A stretch of DNA of 54,875 nucleotides from a virus. The notes under the pieces were generated by a model, which saw only the letters and a list, made by a program, of their open reading frames with translations, had not been told where the DNA came from and ran no database searches. Positions 34,948 to 42,642 of this stretch are shown here, in pieces (the first letter of the stretch is position 1; each line of letters opens with the position of its first letter). The stretch lies in IMG/VR virus record IMGVR_UViG_3300009537_000013, positions 1-54,875 of that record; one strand, 5' to 3'. The position numbers and the translations under genes are program-made.

Positions 34948-35552
34948 CAGTAGCCGTGCGACCCTGGAGCGCGCTCTACGCCGATATGAGCCGCCCACGG
35001 CTCTCCCCACCCCCACAGCCCAAACACAGCGTCAGGATAGCGCTGGATGATCCTGGGGCCTATCTCCGTCTCGCATCCCGGCTGCGGATCCCACGGAAAC
35101 TCGCGTGCAAGCTCCGTCCGGAACAGCGCCGGATTCGTCGCCCAGTTCCGTGTCGTGGCGATCCACGGACGCTGCCACGAGCCGCGCCGCTCATACAGTC
35201 CCGGCATCTGCGGAATGTAGCCGCCCCACTCGATCTCGAATCCCCACGGGCAGCGGACGAGCGCAACCTGCTTCACGCTCGGCTGCATCTTCATCAGCGC
35301 CACGAAGTGAGTGAGATCGACCGGCCGGAGGATCGCGAAGTCCTCCTCCAGATGGAATACCCATTCCTCCTCACGACCGGCGGCTGTCTCCCAGCACTTC
35401 GCATGAGCAGCGCACATGCCAAGCTTCGAGTGGCGATCGTCATAGATGTACGTGAACGCCGGCTTCGGCTCCACGAACCTGTCGAAGCTGTCCAGAGCGC
35501 GCTCTAGGTACTCGTCCCTGCCGTTCGCCAGCACCGTGAGAACGTAGTTCAC
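34947..35552 (-). CDS. Probable glycosyltransferase (phage GT-A family)
   Basis: The start at GTG 35552 overlaps the upstream TGA (GTGA). The 201-residue product begins NYVLTVLANGRDEYLERALD, has the acidic motif FHLEEDFAILRPVDL and ends WGWGEPWAAHIG. It resembles the protein at 35960-36616 (LEHDFEILRRVDL, WGDGAPWVRHIG), so the two are paralogues. The fold call follows from KNE-like first strand and E-x-DF motif; substrate unknown. Confidence 0.72.
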   Translation of the reverse strand: MNYVLTVLANGRDEYLERALDSFDRFVEPKPAFTYIYDDRHSKLGMCAAHAKCWETAAGREEEWVFHLEEDFAILRPVDLTHFVALMKMQPSVKQVALVRCPWGFEIEWGGYIPQMPGLYERRGSWQRPWIATTRNWATNPALFRTELAREFPWDPQPGCETEIGPRIIQRYPDAVFGLWGWGEPWAAHIGVERAPGSHGY

Positions 35553-35767
35553 TGCACGCGGCGCAGTTCGATCCGGTAACAGTCCGCGAGGTTCACGAGC
35601 TTCCGGCCGTCCTGCGACGGGAACCGCTCCCACGCCCTGCCACGATTAAGCCGCTTCTGCGTGTTCACGAAATACTTGTGCATGGCGGGATACGGGCCCT
35701 TCCGTAGCGAGATCTCCGGCTGGCCCTCACACGCCGCAATCACTTCCCACGTGCCATCAGTGCTCAT
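35549..35767 (-). CDS. Small basic hypothetical protein
   Basis: The 72-residue protein is rich in Arg/Lys (ISLRKGPYPAMHKYFVNTQK, RLNRGRAWERFPSQDGRK). It begins 10 nt after the previous stop and overlaps the glycosyltransferase downstream. No family is recognised. Confidence 0.6.
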   Translation of the reverse strand: MSTDGTWEVIAACEGQPEISLRKGPYPAMHKYFVNTQKRLNRGRAWERFPSQDGRKLVNLADCYRIELRRVQ

Positions 35768-35777
35768 CGATCACAGC

Positions 35778-35960
35778 CTACTCTTCACATCGACAGGCAC
35801 AAGGGATCGCCTTCCCCAGTTCCAGACGAAGCTCCTCGCGATCATCATCGAAGTCCTGCACGCTCTTCTCCAGCGCCTCAACGCGCTCCACGAGCTTCTC
35901 GCACGCGCTCGTTAGCGTTCCCACGATCAGCGTCAGATCCTCGCAGTCCCGACAGCGCAT
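35778..35960 (-). CDS. Small coiled-coil protein with terminal Cys pairs
   Basis: The start at ATG 35960 overlaps the upstream stop (ATGA). The 60-residue product has a Cys pair at each end (MRCRDCED ... IPCACRCEE) and a central coiled coil (EKLVERVEALEKSVQDFDDD). The ends could form a zinc site. No family is recognised. Confidence 0.62.
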   Translation of the reverse strand: MRCRDCEDLTLIVGTLTSACEKLVERVEALEKSVQDFDDDREELRLELGKAIPCACRCEE

Positions 35961-36616
35961 CAGTAGCCCGTTCCCGTCCGGACGCCGATGTGCCGAACCC
36001 ACGGGGCCCCGTCGCCCCACGCGCCGAACGTGTAGCCGCGAGCGAGCAGATCGATTCCGAGCCGGCCCTCACACTCGGAGCCGTAGTCGGGCCACGGATT
36101 CGCACGCATGAAGTCCCGGCTCATCAGGCTCGGGTTCGTGGTGAAGTACGCCTGATGTTCGAGCCACGGATGCCGTCCCTCGATCCTCGGTCGGTACTGC
36201 CCGTGACGCGACTCGAACAGCCCGCCGGCCTCCTTCTCCTGCTCGTTCACCGCGTCCCGCATCAGCGCCATCTGCGCCACGTCAGGCTCCTCATCGAGCA
36301 CATCAGCGAGATCCCTGAGATCGACCCTGCGGAGGATCTCGAAGTCGTGCTCTAGCCAGAAGATCCACTCCTCGGAAGAATGCGAAGCCTGGATCCAACC
36401 GGCGCGTGTCGCTTGGCAGAAGCCGTTCAGGCGGGGCCCGAGCGGAAGTATCTGGTACGTATCTCCGAGATAGACGCTCGGAATGTAAGGCCCGTCCACC
36501 ACGAGCAGCACGTGGGAAGGCTGTGGGACGACGTGCTCGGCGACACTATGAAGTGTGCGTTCGAGGAAGCTGTGATCCTCGCCGTGCGTGAGAACGATCA
36601 GCCGATAGCGCATCAT
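35960..36616 (-). CDS. Probable glycosyltransferase (phage GT-A family)
   Basis: The 218-residue protein begins RYRLIVLTHGEDHSFLERTL and has the acidic motif WIFWLEHDFEILRRVDLRDL near 85-104. It also has FTTNPSLMSRDFMRANPWPD and ends WGDGAPWVRHIGVRTGTGY. It is paralogous to the protein at 34947-35552. Tandem ATG codons make the start 36616 or 36613. Substrate unknown. Confidence 0.75.
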   Translation of the reverse strand: MMRYRLIVLTHGEDHSFLERTLHSVAEHVVPQPSHVLLVVDGPYIPSVYLGDTYQILPLGPRLNGFCQATRAGWIQASHSSEEWIFWLEHDFEILRRVDLRDLADVLDEEPDVAQMALMRDAVNEQEKEAGGLFESRHGQYRPRIEGRHPWLEHQAYFTTNPSLMSRDFMRANPWPDYGSECEGRLGIDLLARGYTFGAWGDGAPWVRHIGVRTGTGY

Positions 36617-36621
36617 TCACT

Positions 36622-37281
36622 TTACTCGGGCGAGCGGCGAGCGAACACAGCCTGCGGATGCTTCTCGAACCGCTCGACGGCAAACCCGGACTCCTGAAGC
36701 AGCGCGATCGCGTCATCCACTTCGAGCCCGTTCATCTCCTTGTGAAGTTCCGCCAGCACGAACCTGACCCTCGGGGCCCAGTCGTGCGCATCCTCGAACA
36801 CGGCCCGCTCCGCCCCCTCGATATCGAGCTTCACGAAGTCACACACCGCCTCGGGCCCGAACGCCGAATCGATCAGGGTGCGCAGCCGGCGAGACGGAAC
36901 CTGCACGTCTCCGCCCTCCTGAATCCGGTACGCCCATTCGCCATCGAGCGACGAGTATGTGCGGAAGCCGTCATCGCCGGCGCACGCTGCCCAGATGACG
37001 CGGCCGGCGAAGTTCTGCTCCGCCCACTCGGCGTTCAGCGCGTCCATCTCGACAGCCACGATGTCAGCCTCCGGCCACATGGCCGCATAGTGCGCAGCAG
37101 TGAGCCCGATGTTCGCGCCCACATCGAGCACGCGCAGAGGGACGGGCATCGTCTCGGGGGGAACGTGGTATAGCCCCACGAACGTGTCGCTCCACACCGC
37201 CTGATCCGTCGTGTGCGGACGCAGCCTCACTGACCGCCCGGGCCCGAGCGCGTGGGTCTGCTGCTCGATCGCGCTAGCCAT
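36622..37281 (-). CDS. FkbM-type SAM-dependent methyltransferase
   Basis: The 219-residue protein shows the SAM-binding motif LRVLDVGANIGLTAAHYA (residues 49-66), an acidic end of strand 2 (IVAVEMD) and the FkbM motif CDFVKLDIEGAERAVFED. Family members O-methylate sugar hydroxyls on polysaccharides and glycans. It overlaps the next upstream gene by 8 nt and lies between glycosyltransferase genes, so capping or decorating a glycan is likely. Confidence 0.85.
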   Translation of the reverse strand: MASAIEQQTHALGPGRSVRLRPHTTDQAVWSDTFVGLYHVPPETMPVPLRVLDVGANIGLTAAHYAAMWPEADIVAVEMDALNAEWAEQNFAGRVIWAACAGDDGFRTYSSLDGEWAYRIQEGGDVQVPSRRLRTLIDSAFGPEAVCDFVKLDIEGAERAVFEDAHDWAPRVRFVLAELHKEMNGLEVDDAIALLQESGFAVERFEKHPQAVFARRSPE

Positions 37282-37699
37282 CTGGCTCGTGCTGCTTCAT
37301 GTGCTCGCCGAGATCCTCGAAGTGCTCTCCGCACTCAGGACAGTCGCCAGCGTGAACGGCTGCGAGCTTCCTCTTCTGCTTCGTCACGACTCCGCGCGTG
37401 GCGCTCAGGCTCGCCTTCGTCTGATCGAGGTTCGCCGTGAGGAACGCCGTGCGATCACGCTCGCGCTCCAACTTCAGCCGAAGAGATTCCTCCCTCGTCG
37501 GCCCCCTGTAGCTAAAGCTGTGCCCGTTCGGGCAGTAGAACGACTTCCCATCGCGTCTGCGCTGCTCGAAGTACGTCTCGACCACAGCGAAGATCACATC
37601 GCAGCGCGAGCACTGATGGAACTCCATATCCGATAGGCCGGTGAACGTCCACGTCCCGAGGTTCTCGGTGCCTCGCCTCTCTGTTCTGACTGTGCTCAT
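37274..37699 (-). CDS. Zinc-finger protein with coiled coil
   Basis: The start at ATG 37699 overlaps the upstream stop (ATGA); the frame is open to 37798. The 141-residue product has an N-terminal Cys set (FHQCSRCDVIFAV ... FYCPNGHSF), a central coiled coil (RLKLERERDRTAFLTANLDQ) and a C-terminal C2H2-like finger (CPECGEHFEDLGEHMKQH). A nucleic-acid or protein-interaction role is possible; in phages such fingers are common and uncharacterised. Confidence 0.7.
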   Translation of the reverse strand: MSTVRTERRGTENLGTWTFTGLSDMEFHQCSRCDVIFAVVETYFEQRRRDGKSFYCPNGHSFSYRGPTREESLRLKLERERDRTAFLTANLDQTKASLSATRGVVTKQKRKLAAVHAGDCPECGEHFEDLGEHMKQHEPDG

Positions 37700-38352
37700 G
37701 CCGGAATCATCGCCTCTCTGTGCTCTCGCACGATCGCTCTGTACGCATCCTCCAGGATGCTCCGATCCTGACTGTTCCTCCCCCCTGCCCGTGTCCACGC
37801 ACGATAGACCGCCAGCGGAACGTCCGCCACTGTCGCGCCGGCGCGAACACAGCGAAGGAATAACTCCCAGTCCTCATACGCCGGCAGATCCCGAAAGCCG
37901 CCGACATCGAGGAACAGTTCCCTCGGGACGAGCGTTCCGATCACGCAGTGATTCAGCTTGTCCATCGGCTGATGCCTGTTCGGAAGCTCCGGCCGGCTCT
38001 CCTCCCCGTCAGCGCTCACGTACTGGATTGACGGAGCAAGCAGAAGCGGACGGGGCCCATTCTCGTGGTAGAACGCAGCGGCAGCCGCAGCCATGTAGTC
38101 CACATAGCCGGGAGCCAGTTCGTCATCTGCGTCGAGGAAGCACAGCCACGACGCGCGCACCTGCGAAGCAGCGTAGTTTCGCGCATCGGCGATCGAGCCG
38201 CCGGCCTCATGCCAAACGTACACCTGGACGCGCTCATTCCAGATGCCGTCACGTCCCTGTCCGATCGTGGACGGGAACGCGCGAGACCAGGCTAGCTCCT
38301 CCCATTCCGAGGAGCCATGCGTGGCAATCAGGATTGCAACTGCTGGCACCAT
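37696..38352 (-). CDS. Family 2 glycosyltransferase
   Basis: The start at ATG 38352 (MVPAVAILIATHGSSEWEEL) is chosen because longer starts lie in the preceding gene. The 218-residue protein has GT2 features: ILIATHG, a DARNYAASQVRASWLCFLDA-type donor region with DADDELAPGYV, and an acceptor-side ED motif (LPAYEDWELFLRCVRAG). The D-A-D-D metal motif and ED catalytic motif are both present, so it is probably active. Substrate unknown. Confidence 0.87.
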   Translation of the reverse strand: MVPAVAILIATHGSSEWEELAWSRAFPSTIGQGRDGIWNERVQVYVWHEAGGSIADARNYAASQVRASWLCFLDADDELAPGYVDYMAAAAAAFYHENGPRPLLLAPSIQYVSADGEESRPELPNRHQPMDKLNHCVIGTLVPRELFLDVGGFRDLPAYEDWELFLRCVRAGATVADVPLAVYRAWTRAGGRNSQDRSILEDAYRAIVREHREAMIPA

Positions 38353-38368
38353 TGACGCGAAGTGTGCT

Positions 38369-38566
38369 CTAACCCCCGGATGACGGATCGGCGGAAAACC
38401 TCCCGCGTTTCCGAAGCTTCTCCATTCGTTCATCCCACTCAGCTTTCGCCCCCGCAACGTTCGAGTAGAAGTCCGGCCTGACGCACGGGCAGAAATGCGA
38501 ACTGTGAGACCGGCAGAACCTCAGCGCGGTCTCTTCGGCGTGCCTCTCTGCCTGTCCGTGTGCCAT
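38369..38566 (-). CDS. Small hypothetical protein
   Basis: The 65-residue protein overlaps the upstream glycosyltransferase by 46 nt. Cys/His residues are clustered (LRFCRSHSSHFCPCVRPDF), with a helical basic part (AEWDERMEKLRKRGRF). Real or spurious is undecided; it fills the gap and keeps operon spacing. Confidence 0.5.
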   Translation of the reverse strand: MAHGQAERHAEETALRFCRSHSSHFCPCVRPDFYSNVAGAKAEWDERMEKLRKRGRFSADPSSGG

Positions 38567-39222
38567 AGCCTCTGCCTCGTGTTATATAGCCGCCTGTCAT
38601 CCTCGAACGCGACCAGAGCCGTCCGGTACGTATCGTCCATCTCGCCCTTACCCCATAGCGGATGCAGATGCTCCACGACGGACTCCGGCTCGTGAACGAA
38701 CTCGCCTCGCGCCTTCGCCGTCTCGATGAACTCGTTATCGACCCAGTTATGGGAATAGCCCTCATGCAAAACCACGTCCGGATCATCGATCGATCCCAGT
38801 TGCGCATAACTGCGATGAAACAGAGAGTGCGTGGAATGCCTGCCGGCCGCTACCTGGCGGTTCCCGAGATCGTTCGTGCCCACGACGCGCCTTCCCTCGC
38901 AGCAGGCTACGCCCACGGCGCAGTCAGCCCAGCCATGATGGAAGTCCAGGTCTGACGAGGCGAAGAAGATCCAGGGAGCCATCGTGTTCCGGATGCCGGC
39001 GTTCATCTTCCTCGCGTAATCGCCTGGCTCCCACGGCTCCGGCAGCACGAGCACGTCGTCCGGCGTGTGGCTCAGCGCTTCCAGAACGGGCCCATCGCTC
39101 TCAGTCACGATGAACAGCGGTCTCAGTTCGAGAAGCCGCTGGCTCGCCGCGAGGTTCTCGATGATCTCCGGGACGCGCTCTGCACGCCCGAGCATCGGGA
39201 TCAAAACATCTACGTCCACCAT
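38521..39222 (-). CDS. Glycosyltransferase (GT2-like, phage family)
   Basis: The 233-residue protein begins VDVDVLIPMLGRAERVPEII, has LVLPEPWEPGDYARKMNAGI and an acidic motif WIFFASSDLDFHHGWADCA near 86-104 (SDLDF as the D-x-D equivalent). It is the first gene of the glycosylation run. There is no clear ribosome site before ATG 39222; a TATCAT lies five bases upstream of the ATG, so it may also be leaderless. Substrate unknown. Confidence 0.75.
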   Translation of the reverse strand: MVDVDVLIPMLGRAERVPEIIENLAASQRLLELRPLFIVTESDGPVLEALSHTPDDVLVLPEPWEPGDYARKMNAGIRNTMAPWIFFASSDLDFHHGWADCAVGVACCEGRRVVGTNDLGNRQVAAGRHSTHSLFHRSYAQLGSIDDPDVVLHEGYSHNWVDNEFIETAKARGEFVHEPESVVEHLHPLWGKGEMDDTYRTALVAFEDDRRLYNTRQRLWHTDRQRGTPKRPR

Positions 39223-39242
39223 CTCTGATGATAACGAATACT

Positions 39243-39283
39243 GGCCCGGAGGATAGTCGCCAGCCGAGAGGCTACCTCCGGCC
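39243..39283. terminator. Possible hairpin terminator upstream of the glycosylation cluster
   Basis: The 123-bp gap between 39222 and 39345 holds an inverted repeat (39243-39256 with 39272-39283) with 12 paired bases and two bulges, arm GGCCxGGAGGxTAG. It could end the transcript of the transglycosylase gene. There is no U-tract. Confidence 0.45.
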
Positions 39284-39344
39284 CTCCCGCCCTCTAGGCC
39301 CTCCCGAGAGCACGGGGCGGAACTCGGCTATGGGGACTCACATT

Positions 39345-39908
39345 CTAGTCACGAAACGCGCCGTGTGGACTGCACTCCCACTGGCTCCAGCCCTCATCGA
39401 GCCACAGCCTGTACGCCGCGCGGGCCTGCGTCAGCGCGTCCCAGCCGTGTCCGTAGTTCGAGCGGGCCCAGTCGCCCATCTGGAACAACCCGAGATACTG
39501 GCCGTTCCGCGCGTACACGGAGTAGTTGCTTTCGCACCACGCGACCTTCAGTGCGTTCCCCGCCTCCGCCCCCCACACATGGCGGATCGCGCCCTCCACC
39601 GTTGAAAGGCTCGCGAGCGTCTCACGCGCCTCGTTCAGCCGGCCGCGCCACTGCGCCGCAACCCAGCGGAGATACTTGCATGACAGGTAGCTGGACGGAT
39701 GCCTGGCGCTCGCCACATGGCGCGCCTCGCCGATCCTGTCCTGGATCTTCCAGGTCTGCGTCTTAGTCCGCGCGATGTGCTTAACCGTGCCCGGGCACTT
39801 CGCGACGGCTGAGAGCTTCCGATGGTCTGGCTTGTGATGCGGGATCGCTGCCGACGCAACCATCAGTGCCAGCGCAAGCAGGCCCAGCGTCGTGATCGAT
39901 CGCTTCAT
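39345..39908 (-). CDS. Secreted lytic transglycosylase / resuscitation-factor-like enzyme
   Basis: This 187-residue protein has a signal peptide (MKRSITTLGLLALALMVASA) and a mature N-terminus with basic, His-rich sequence. The C-terminal domain about 105-187 has the SLT/Rpf-type pattern VAWCESNYSVYARNGQYLGL FQMG, with Glu in CESN as probable catalytic residue. Such domains cut the glycan strand of peptidoglycan. It is distinct from the M23 endolysin and has its own export signal, so it may work from outside or assist release. The quoted phrase is continuous at the space. Confidence 0.82.
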   Translation of the reverse strand: MKRSITTLGLLALALMVASAAIPHHKPDHRKLSAVAKCPGTVKHIARTKTQTWKIQDRIGEARHVASARHPSSYLSCKYLRWVAAQWRGRLNEARETLASLSTVEGAIRHVWGAEAGNALKVAWCESNYSVYARNGQYLGLFQMGDWARSNYGHGWDALTQARAAYRLWLDEGWSQWECSPHGAFRD

Positions 39909-39929
39909 GTTCTCTCTCCTCCTCTATAG

Positions 39930-39947
39930 GCGGCGGGGCCCCGCCGC
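39930..39947. terminator. 18-bp perfect palindrome, possible terminator
   Basis: GCGGCGGGGCCCCGCCGC is self-complementary and lies 22 nt upstream of the ATG at 39908 and 49 nt after the stop at 39996. As RNA it would form a GC hairpin once the centre opens. It could also bind a protein dimer. Confidence 0.5.
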
Positions 39948-39995
39948 TCCACACGTAAGGGCCCCATGATCGGGAGATCTGTGAACGCGCGGTAT

Positions 39996-40184
39996 CTAAG
40001 CAGCCCTCTCGGACGCCGCCTCGGCTTCGAGCTTGTCGGCGAGTCTGTCAAGATCGCTGGCGCTGAACGTATAGCCGTTCTCCACGAGCAGCGAGAGAGA
40101 GCGAAGGATGCACGCCTGCGCCTGGAACGTCATCGCGTGCAACAGGTCATCGAACACCGGCCTCGGGATCTCAATGTTACCCAT
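39996..40184 (-). CDS. Small hypothetical protein
   Basis: The start at ATG 40184 (MGNIEIPRPVFDDLLHAMTF) is favoured by AAAGGAG just upstream over ATG 40214. The 62-residue product is helical and acidic at the C-terminus (SDLDRLADKLEAEAASERAA). It is the last gene of the operon that begins at 41306. No family is recognised. Confidence 0.6.
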   Translation of the reverse strand: MGNIEIPRPVFDDLLHAMTFQAQACILRSLSLLVENGYTFSASDLDRLADKLEAEAASERAA

Positions 40185-40434
40185 CAGGCTCCTTTCGTAA
40201 TGGCTCGCTCTCACAATGTGGCTCTCTCGTCATTCCCTCCAGGGCCACAGCTATCCGCTCCAGAAGCGGAACCAGGCGATCCTCCAGGTCTGCTGTTCTC
40301 CGAAGCTGCGCCTCCTGCCGCATCCCTGAGTTAATCGGATCCGTGTAGCAGATCGGGCACCACACGGACTGATCCTCTGGAAAATGGCCGTGCTGTGAGC
40401 ATGATCCGGGCCCGCTCACTGTGACATCGCTCAT
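40177..40434 (-). CDS. Small zinc-ribbon plus coiled-coil protein
   Basis: The 85-residue protein has a Cys/His set (CSQHGHFPEDQSVWCPIC), then a helical region (LRRTADLEDRLVPLLERIAV). It overlaps the gene upstream by ATGA. It is probably a cytosolic zinc-binding protein; no named family. Confidence 0.65.
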   Translation of the reverse strand: MSDVTVSGPGSCSQHGHFPEDQSVWCPICYTDPINSGMRQEAQLRRTADLEDRLVPLLERIAVALEGMTREPHCESEPLRKEPDG

Positions 40435-41306
40435 GCTGTAGCTCCTTCCAGGATCTCCGGCTTCGTCGGCCGCTTGTAGAACCCGAAGTGATCCTCCCCT
40501 TCCTTCGGCTGGATCTGCGCCGCGAACCTGACGCGCGAGCCCTGGAGCTTCCTGTTCGTGTCGCTGATGCTCCAGTCCAGGAACGCGCTCGGCACTCCGC
40601 CCCAGACGCGATTCCCGTTGTCCATCTGCACGAGCATCTTCCAGCTATCTCCGTACATCGTCTCCTCGCAGCGGAGGGAGAGGATCTCGCCCTCGATCGT
40701 CTGGCGTCCTTCCTGGAGAGCCGGCGCGTTCGCCACGAGTGCGTCGTGCTGCTCGCGCTTAGCCTGCCTGACCTTCTCCTGAAGCACGACGTTCCGAGCG
40801 GCGCTGATCTGCTTCTCGCTGAGAGTCCAGCCCTTCCGATAGACCCTCCGGTAGAGATCGAGGATGAAGCTGTTCGCGCTCTCCTCGTCGGCGGCTGCGG
40901 CTTCGAGCGCCTCGCGAACGTCCTTCGGAGTCGCCTCGATCGCTGCCTGCCGCTCGGCTGCGAGCTTCGCGTTCTTCTCTGCTGCTCGCCGGACGATGCT
41001 CGCGCGATCCGGAAGTCCCACTGTGTTCTCAGCGCACTGATGTCCGACGTGGATAATCGTGTCGCTCGGAGTGTGGAGGAAGGCCACGCCGTGTGCGAAG
41101 CGGGCTCCGCAGTGGTCGCACTGGCCGCGATCCTTCCAGTTGCCGGCGAAGATCTCGTGGCGCGAATGGGCCTGCGCGAGATCCTTATGCTCCCACTTGT
41201 ATTCGTCTGCGATCTCCTGGCTAGAGCCCTGGTAGAAGCACGCGACGAACTCATACTCGGCGGGATCGATCATGCTCGGGCGATGTGTGTCAGTCCGTGT
41301 AGTCAT
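40431..41306 (-). CDS. Zinc-binding protein of unknown function, possible nucleic-acid binding
   Basis: The 291-residue product starts at ATG 41306, fixed by the leaderless promoter six bases upstream. Residues about 64-90 form a Cys/His site (QCDHCGARFAHGVAFLH then HVGHQCAENT). The middle is helical (about 105-205) and the C-terminus has an OB-like beta pattern (TIEGEILSLRCEETMYGDSW, KMLVQMDNGNRVWGGVPSAF). Similar architecture occurs in actinophage and plasmid proteins of unknown role. It is the largest gene controlled by the repeated promoters. Confidence 0.75.
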   Translation of the reverse strand: MTTRTDTHRPSMIDPAEYEFVACFYQGSSQEIADEYKWEHKDLAQAHSRHEIFAGNWKDRGQCDHCGARFAHGVAFLHTPSDTIIHVGHQCAENTVGLPDRASIVRRAAEKNAKLAAERQAAIEATPKDVREALEAAAADEESANSFILDLYRRVYRKGWTLSEKQISAARNVVLQEKVRQAKREQHDALVANAPALQEGRQTIEGEILSLRCEETMYGDSWKMLVQMDNGNRVWGGVPSAFLDWSISDTNRKLQGSRVRFAAQIQPKEGEDHFGFYKRPTKPEILEGATA

Positions 41307-41312
41307 GCTCTA

Positions 41313-41358
41313 AGTATCGGTGTACCCGGGTACAGTTCGCATCACCCAGACGAGGGAT
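41313..41358 (-). promoter_or_regulatory. Leaderless promoter, repeated regulon type
   Basis: On the minus strand: inverted repeat 41358-41341, 22 nt, GATACT at 41318-41313, six bases, ATG 41306. GTACCCGGGTAC lies at 41322-41333, three bases from the -10 box. It starts the 41306-39996 operon. Confidence 0.8.
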
Positions 41359-41360
41359 CT

Positions 41361-41657
41361 TCACAGCGAGCCAGTGAAGTCGATCAGCGTGTCCTTCAGA
41401 GCCTTCCTCTGCTCGCCCAGCGAGCGCTTATGTCCGGGATCGCGCGTCTGCTTTAGCCGGCGCTCCACGTGCGCCAGACGCCTCCTGAGAGCCTGCACGC
41501 ATCGGCCGCACGGCTTCTCGCCGTAGTTCGGGCCACGAGCGGCGGACGCAGCCGGCTTCCCGCACAGCGGCTCCTTCGTCTCGGAATCGTGCAGATGAAC
41601 GCGCCCAGTCACGCTGCCGTCGCGCGGAACGTGGTAGAGGCGAACGAACCCAGTCAC
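41361..41657 (-). CDS. Small zinc-finger-like protein with coiled coil
   Basis: The 98-residue protein has HLHDSETKEPLCGKPAASA and KPCGRCVQALRRRLAHVERR, a Cys/His set seen in small actinophage proteins, followed by a basic coiled coil. It overlaps the upstream gene. The next promoter begins just after its stop, so it is probably the end of the operon that starts at 42310. Confidence 0.65.
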   Translation of the reverse strand: MTGFVRLYHVPRDGSVTGRVHLHDSETKEPLCGKPAASAARGPNYGEKPCGRCVQALRRRLAHVERRLKQTRDPGHKRSLGEQRKALKDTLIDFTGSL

Positions 41658-41881
41658 TAGTCATCTCCCGTCAGCACACGTGCGAGCCGCTCGTTCACTT
41701 CCAGTAGCTCAGCCACGAGCGCCTCCAGCACAGCCACGCGAAGTCGGAGCCTATCTATCTCCGGGCTCGCCCTCTCGATCCAGCGTCCGTACACAGTCGA
41801 GCGCTCGCCGTCCCTGCCCTTGTGCCCAGTGGCCCGCTCGGACTGGGAGATGCGCTCTGCGAGTGTGCTGAGATCAGTCAT
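41657..41881 (-). CDS. Small coiled-coil protein
   Basis: The start at ATG 41881 follows GAGGAGG closely; tandem ATG codons make 41884 the alternative. The 74-residue product has MTDLSTLAERISQSERATG and a long C-terminal leucine-rich coiled coil (RLRVAVLEALVAELLEVNER). No family is recognised. Confidence 0.62.
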   Translation of the reverse strand: MTDLSTLAERISQSERATGHKGRDGERSTVYGRWIERASPEIDRLRLRVAVLEALVAELLEVNERLARVLTGDD

Positions 41882-42053
41882 CATCCTCCTCCTCAATCGA
41901 TTCGATCTCTGAGCCCGTAACCTCGCTCACGACGCACACGCAGTTCTCTGATTCACCGTCAACCCAGAGATCCACGGCCTGCTCCTTCGTCTCCGCGCGC
42001 ACGGAGTAGATTTCGCGGGCCTCGCCTCGTGCCTCAATCCTCCAGACCTTCAT
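41874..42053 (-). CDS. Small hypothetical protein
   Basis: The start at ATG 42053 overlaps the previous stop (TAATG); the longer frame is inside that gene. The 59-residue product is a short alpha/beta domain (KVWRIEARGEAREIYSVRAE, QAVDLWVDGESENCVCV) with an acidic tail (EEEDDD). It may be a DpnD/PcfM-like small domain, which is a guess from the pattern. Confidence 0.6.
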   Translation of the reverse strand: MKVWRIEARGEAREIYSVRAETKEQAVDLWVDGESENCVCVVSEVTGSEIESIEEEDDD

Positions 42054-42310
42054 TAGCTCTCCCTTCCCTCCAGTGTTCCCTCTCTCAGCCACCACTCGTG
42101 AGCCAGAGCCCAATCTTCGAGATCCCCACGCTCGGGCCAATACTCAGACATTCCCCCAGCCTTAGCTCGGAGGCTGTCCACTGAAGCCTCGAAGCCGTCA
42201 CGCCACGGAATCCCCATCTCCGTCAGCGGACGAAGCTGATCGATCTTCTCAGAGAGGTTCTCGCGAAGGATCTCCGCGTCCCTATCAGTGAGCGCGTCCC
42301 AGCTATTCAT
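42053..42310 (-). CDS. Small hypothetical protein, first gene of the 42310 operon
   Basis: The start at ATG 42310 (MNSWDALTDRDAEILRENL) is fixed by GATACT six bases upstream; the longer frame to 42469 reads through the promoter. The 85-residue product is helical and acidic with several Trp (EYWPERGDLEDWALAHEWWL). No family is recognised. Confidence 0.7.
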   Translation of the reverse strand: MNSWDALTDRDAEILRENLSEKIDQLRPLTEMGIPWRDGFEASVDSLRAKAGGMSEYWPERGDLEDWALAHEWWLREGTLEGRES

Positions 42311-42316
42311 ACCCAT

Positions 42317-42362
42317 AGTATCGGTGTACCCGGGTACAGTTAACATCCCCCGAACGGGGGAA
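42317..42362 (-). promoter_or_regulatory. Leaderless promoter, repeated regulon type
   Basis: On the minus strand: inverted repeat 42362-42345 with arms TCCCCC/GGGGGA around GTTC, 22 nt, GATACT at 42322-42317, six bases, ATG 42310. GTACCCGGGTAC lies at 42326-42337. The inverted repeat is close to the stop of the upstream gene (42366) and might also end that transcript. Confidence 0.8.
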
Positions 42363-42365
42363 CTT

Positions 42366-42611
42366 TCACCGATGCAGCGGAGAGGGCTCCACCATCCCGC
42401 CAGTATCCGTGAACCACTTGTAGCCACGGAAGCCGTGAATCTGAAGCTCCGTCTGATCGCGCTCAGCAAGAGACTTGTCGATCACGTACATCAGATCCGA
42501 TCGGCTGCGGAGCCGCACTAACTCGAACTTCGGCTCCCCACGAGCGAACAGCGTATAGCCCATCCCGTCAGGGTACGGCTCTACTCGATGTCCGAAGAGT
42601 GTCTGTGCCAT
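42366..42611 (-). CDS. Small protein, paralogue of the gene at 53366
   Basis: The start at ATG 42611 (MAQTLFGHRVEPYPDGMGYT) is preferred to GTG 42620. The 81-residue product matches the 53366-53623 protein in order: GYTLF/GYWLH, a Leu-Arg strand, LMYVID/FMYVWN, and YKWFTDTGG/NGWFTDRDG. This suggests a duplicated small beta-rich domain. Function unknown. Confidence 0.65.
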   Translation of the reverse strand: MAQTLFGHRVEPYPDGMGYTLFARGEPKFELVRLRSRSDLMYVIDKSLAERDQTELQIHGFRGYKWFTDTGGMVEPSPLHR

Positions 42612-42642
42612 GCGTCTCACTCAACTGAGAAACCGCCGGCTG

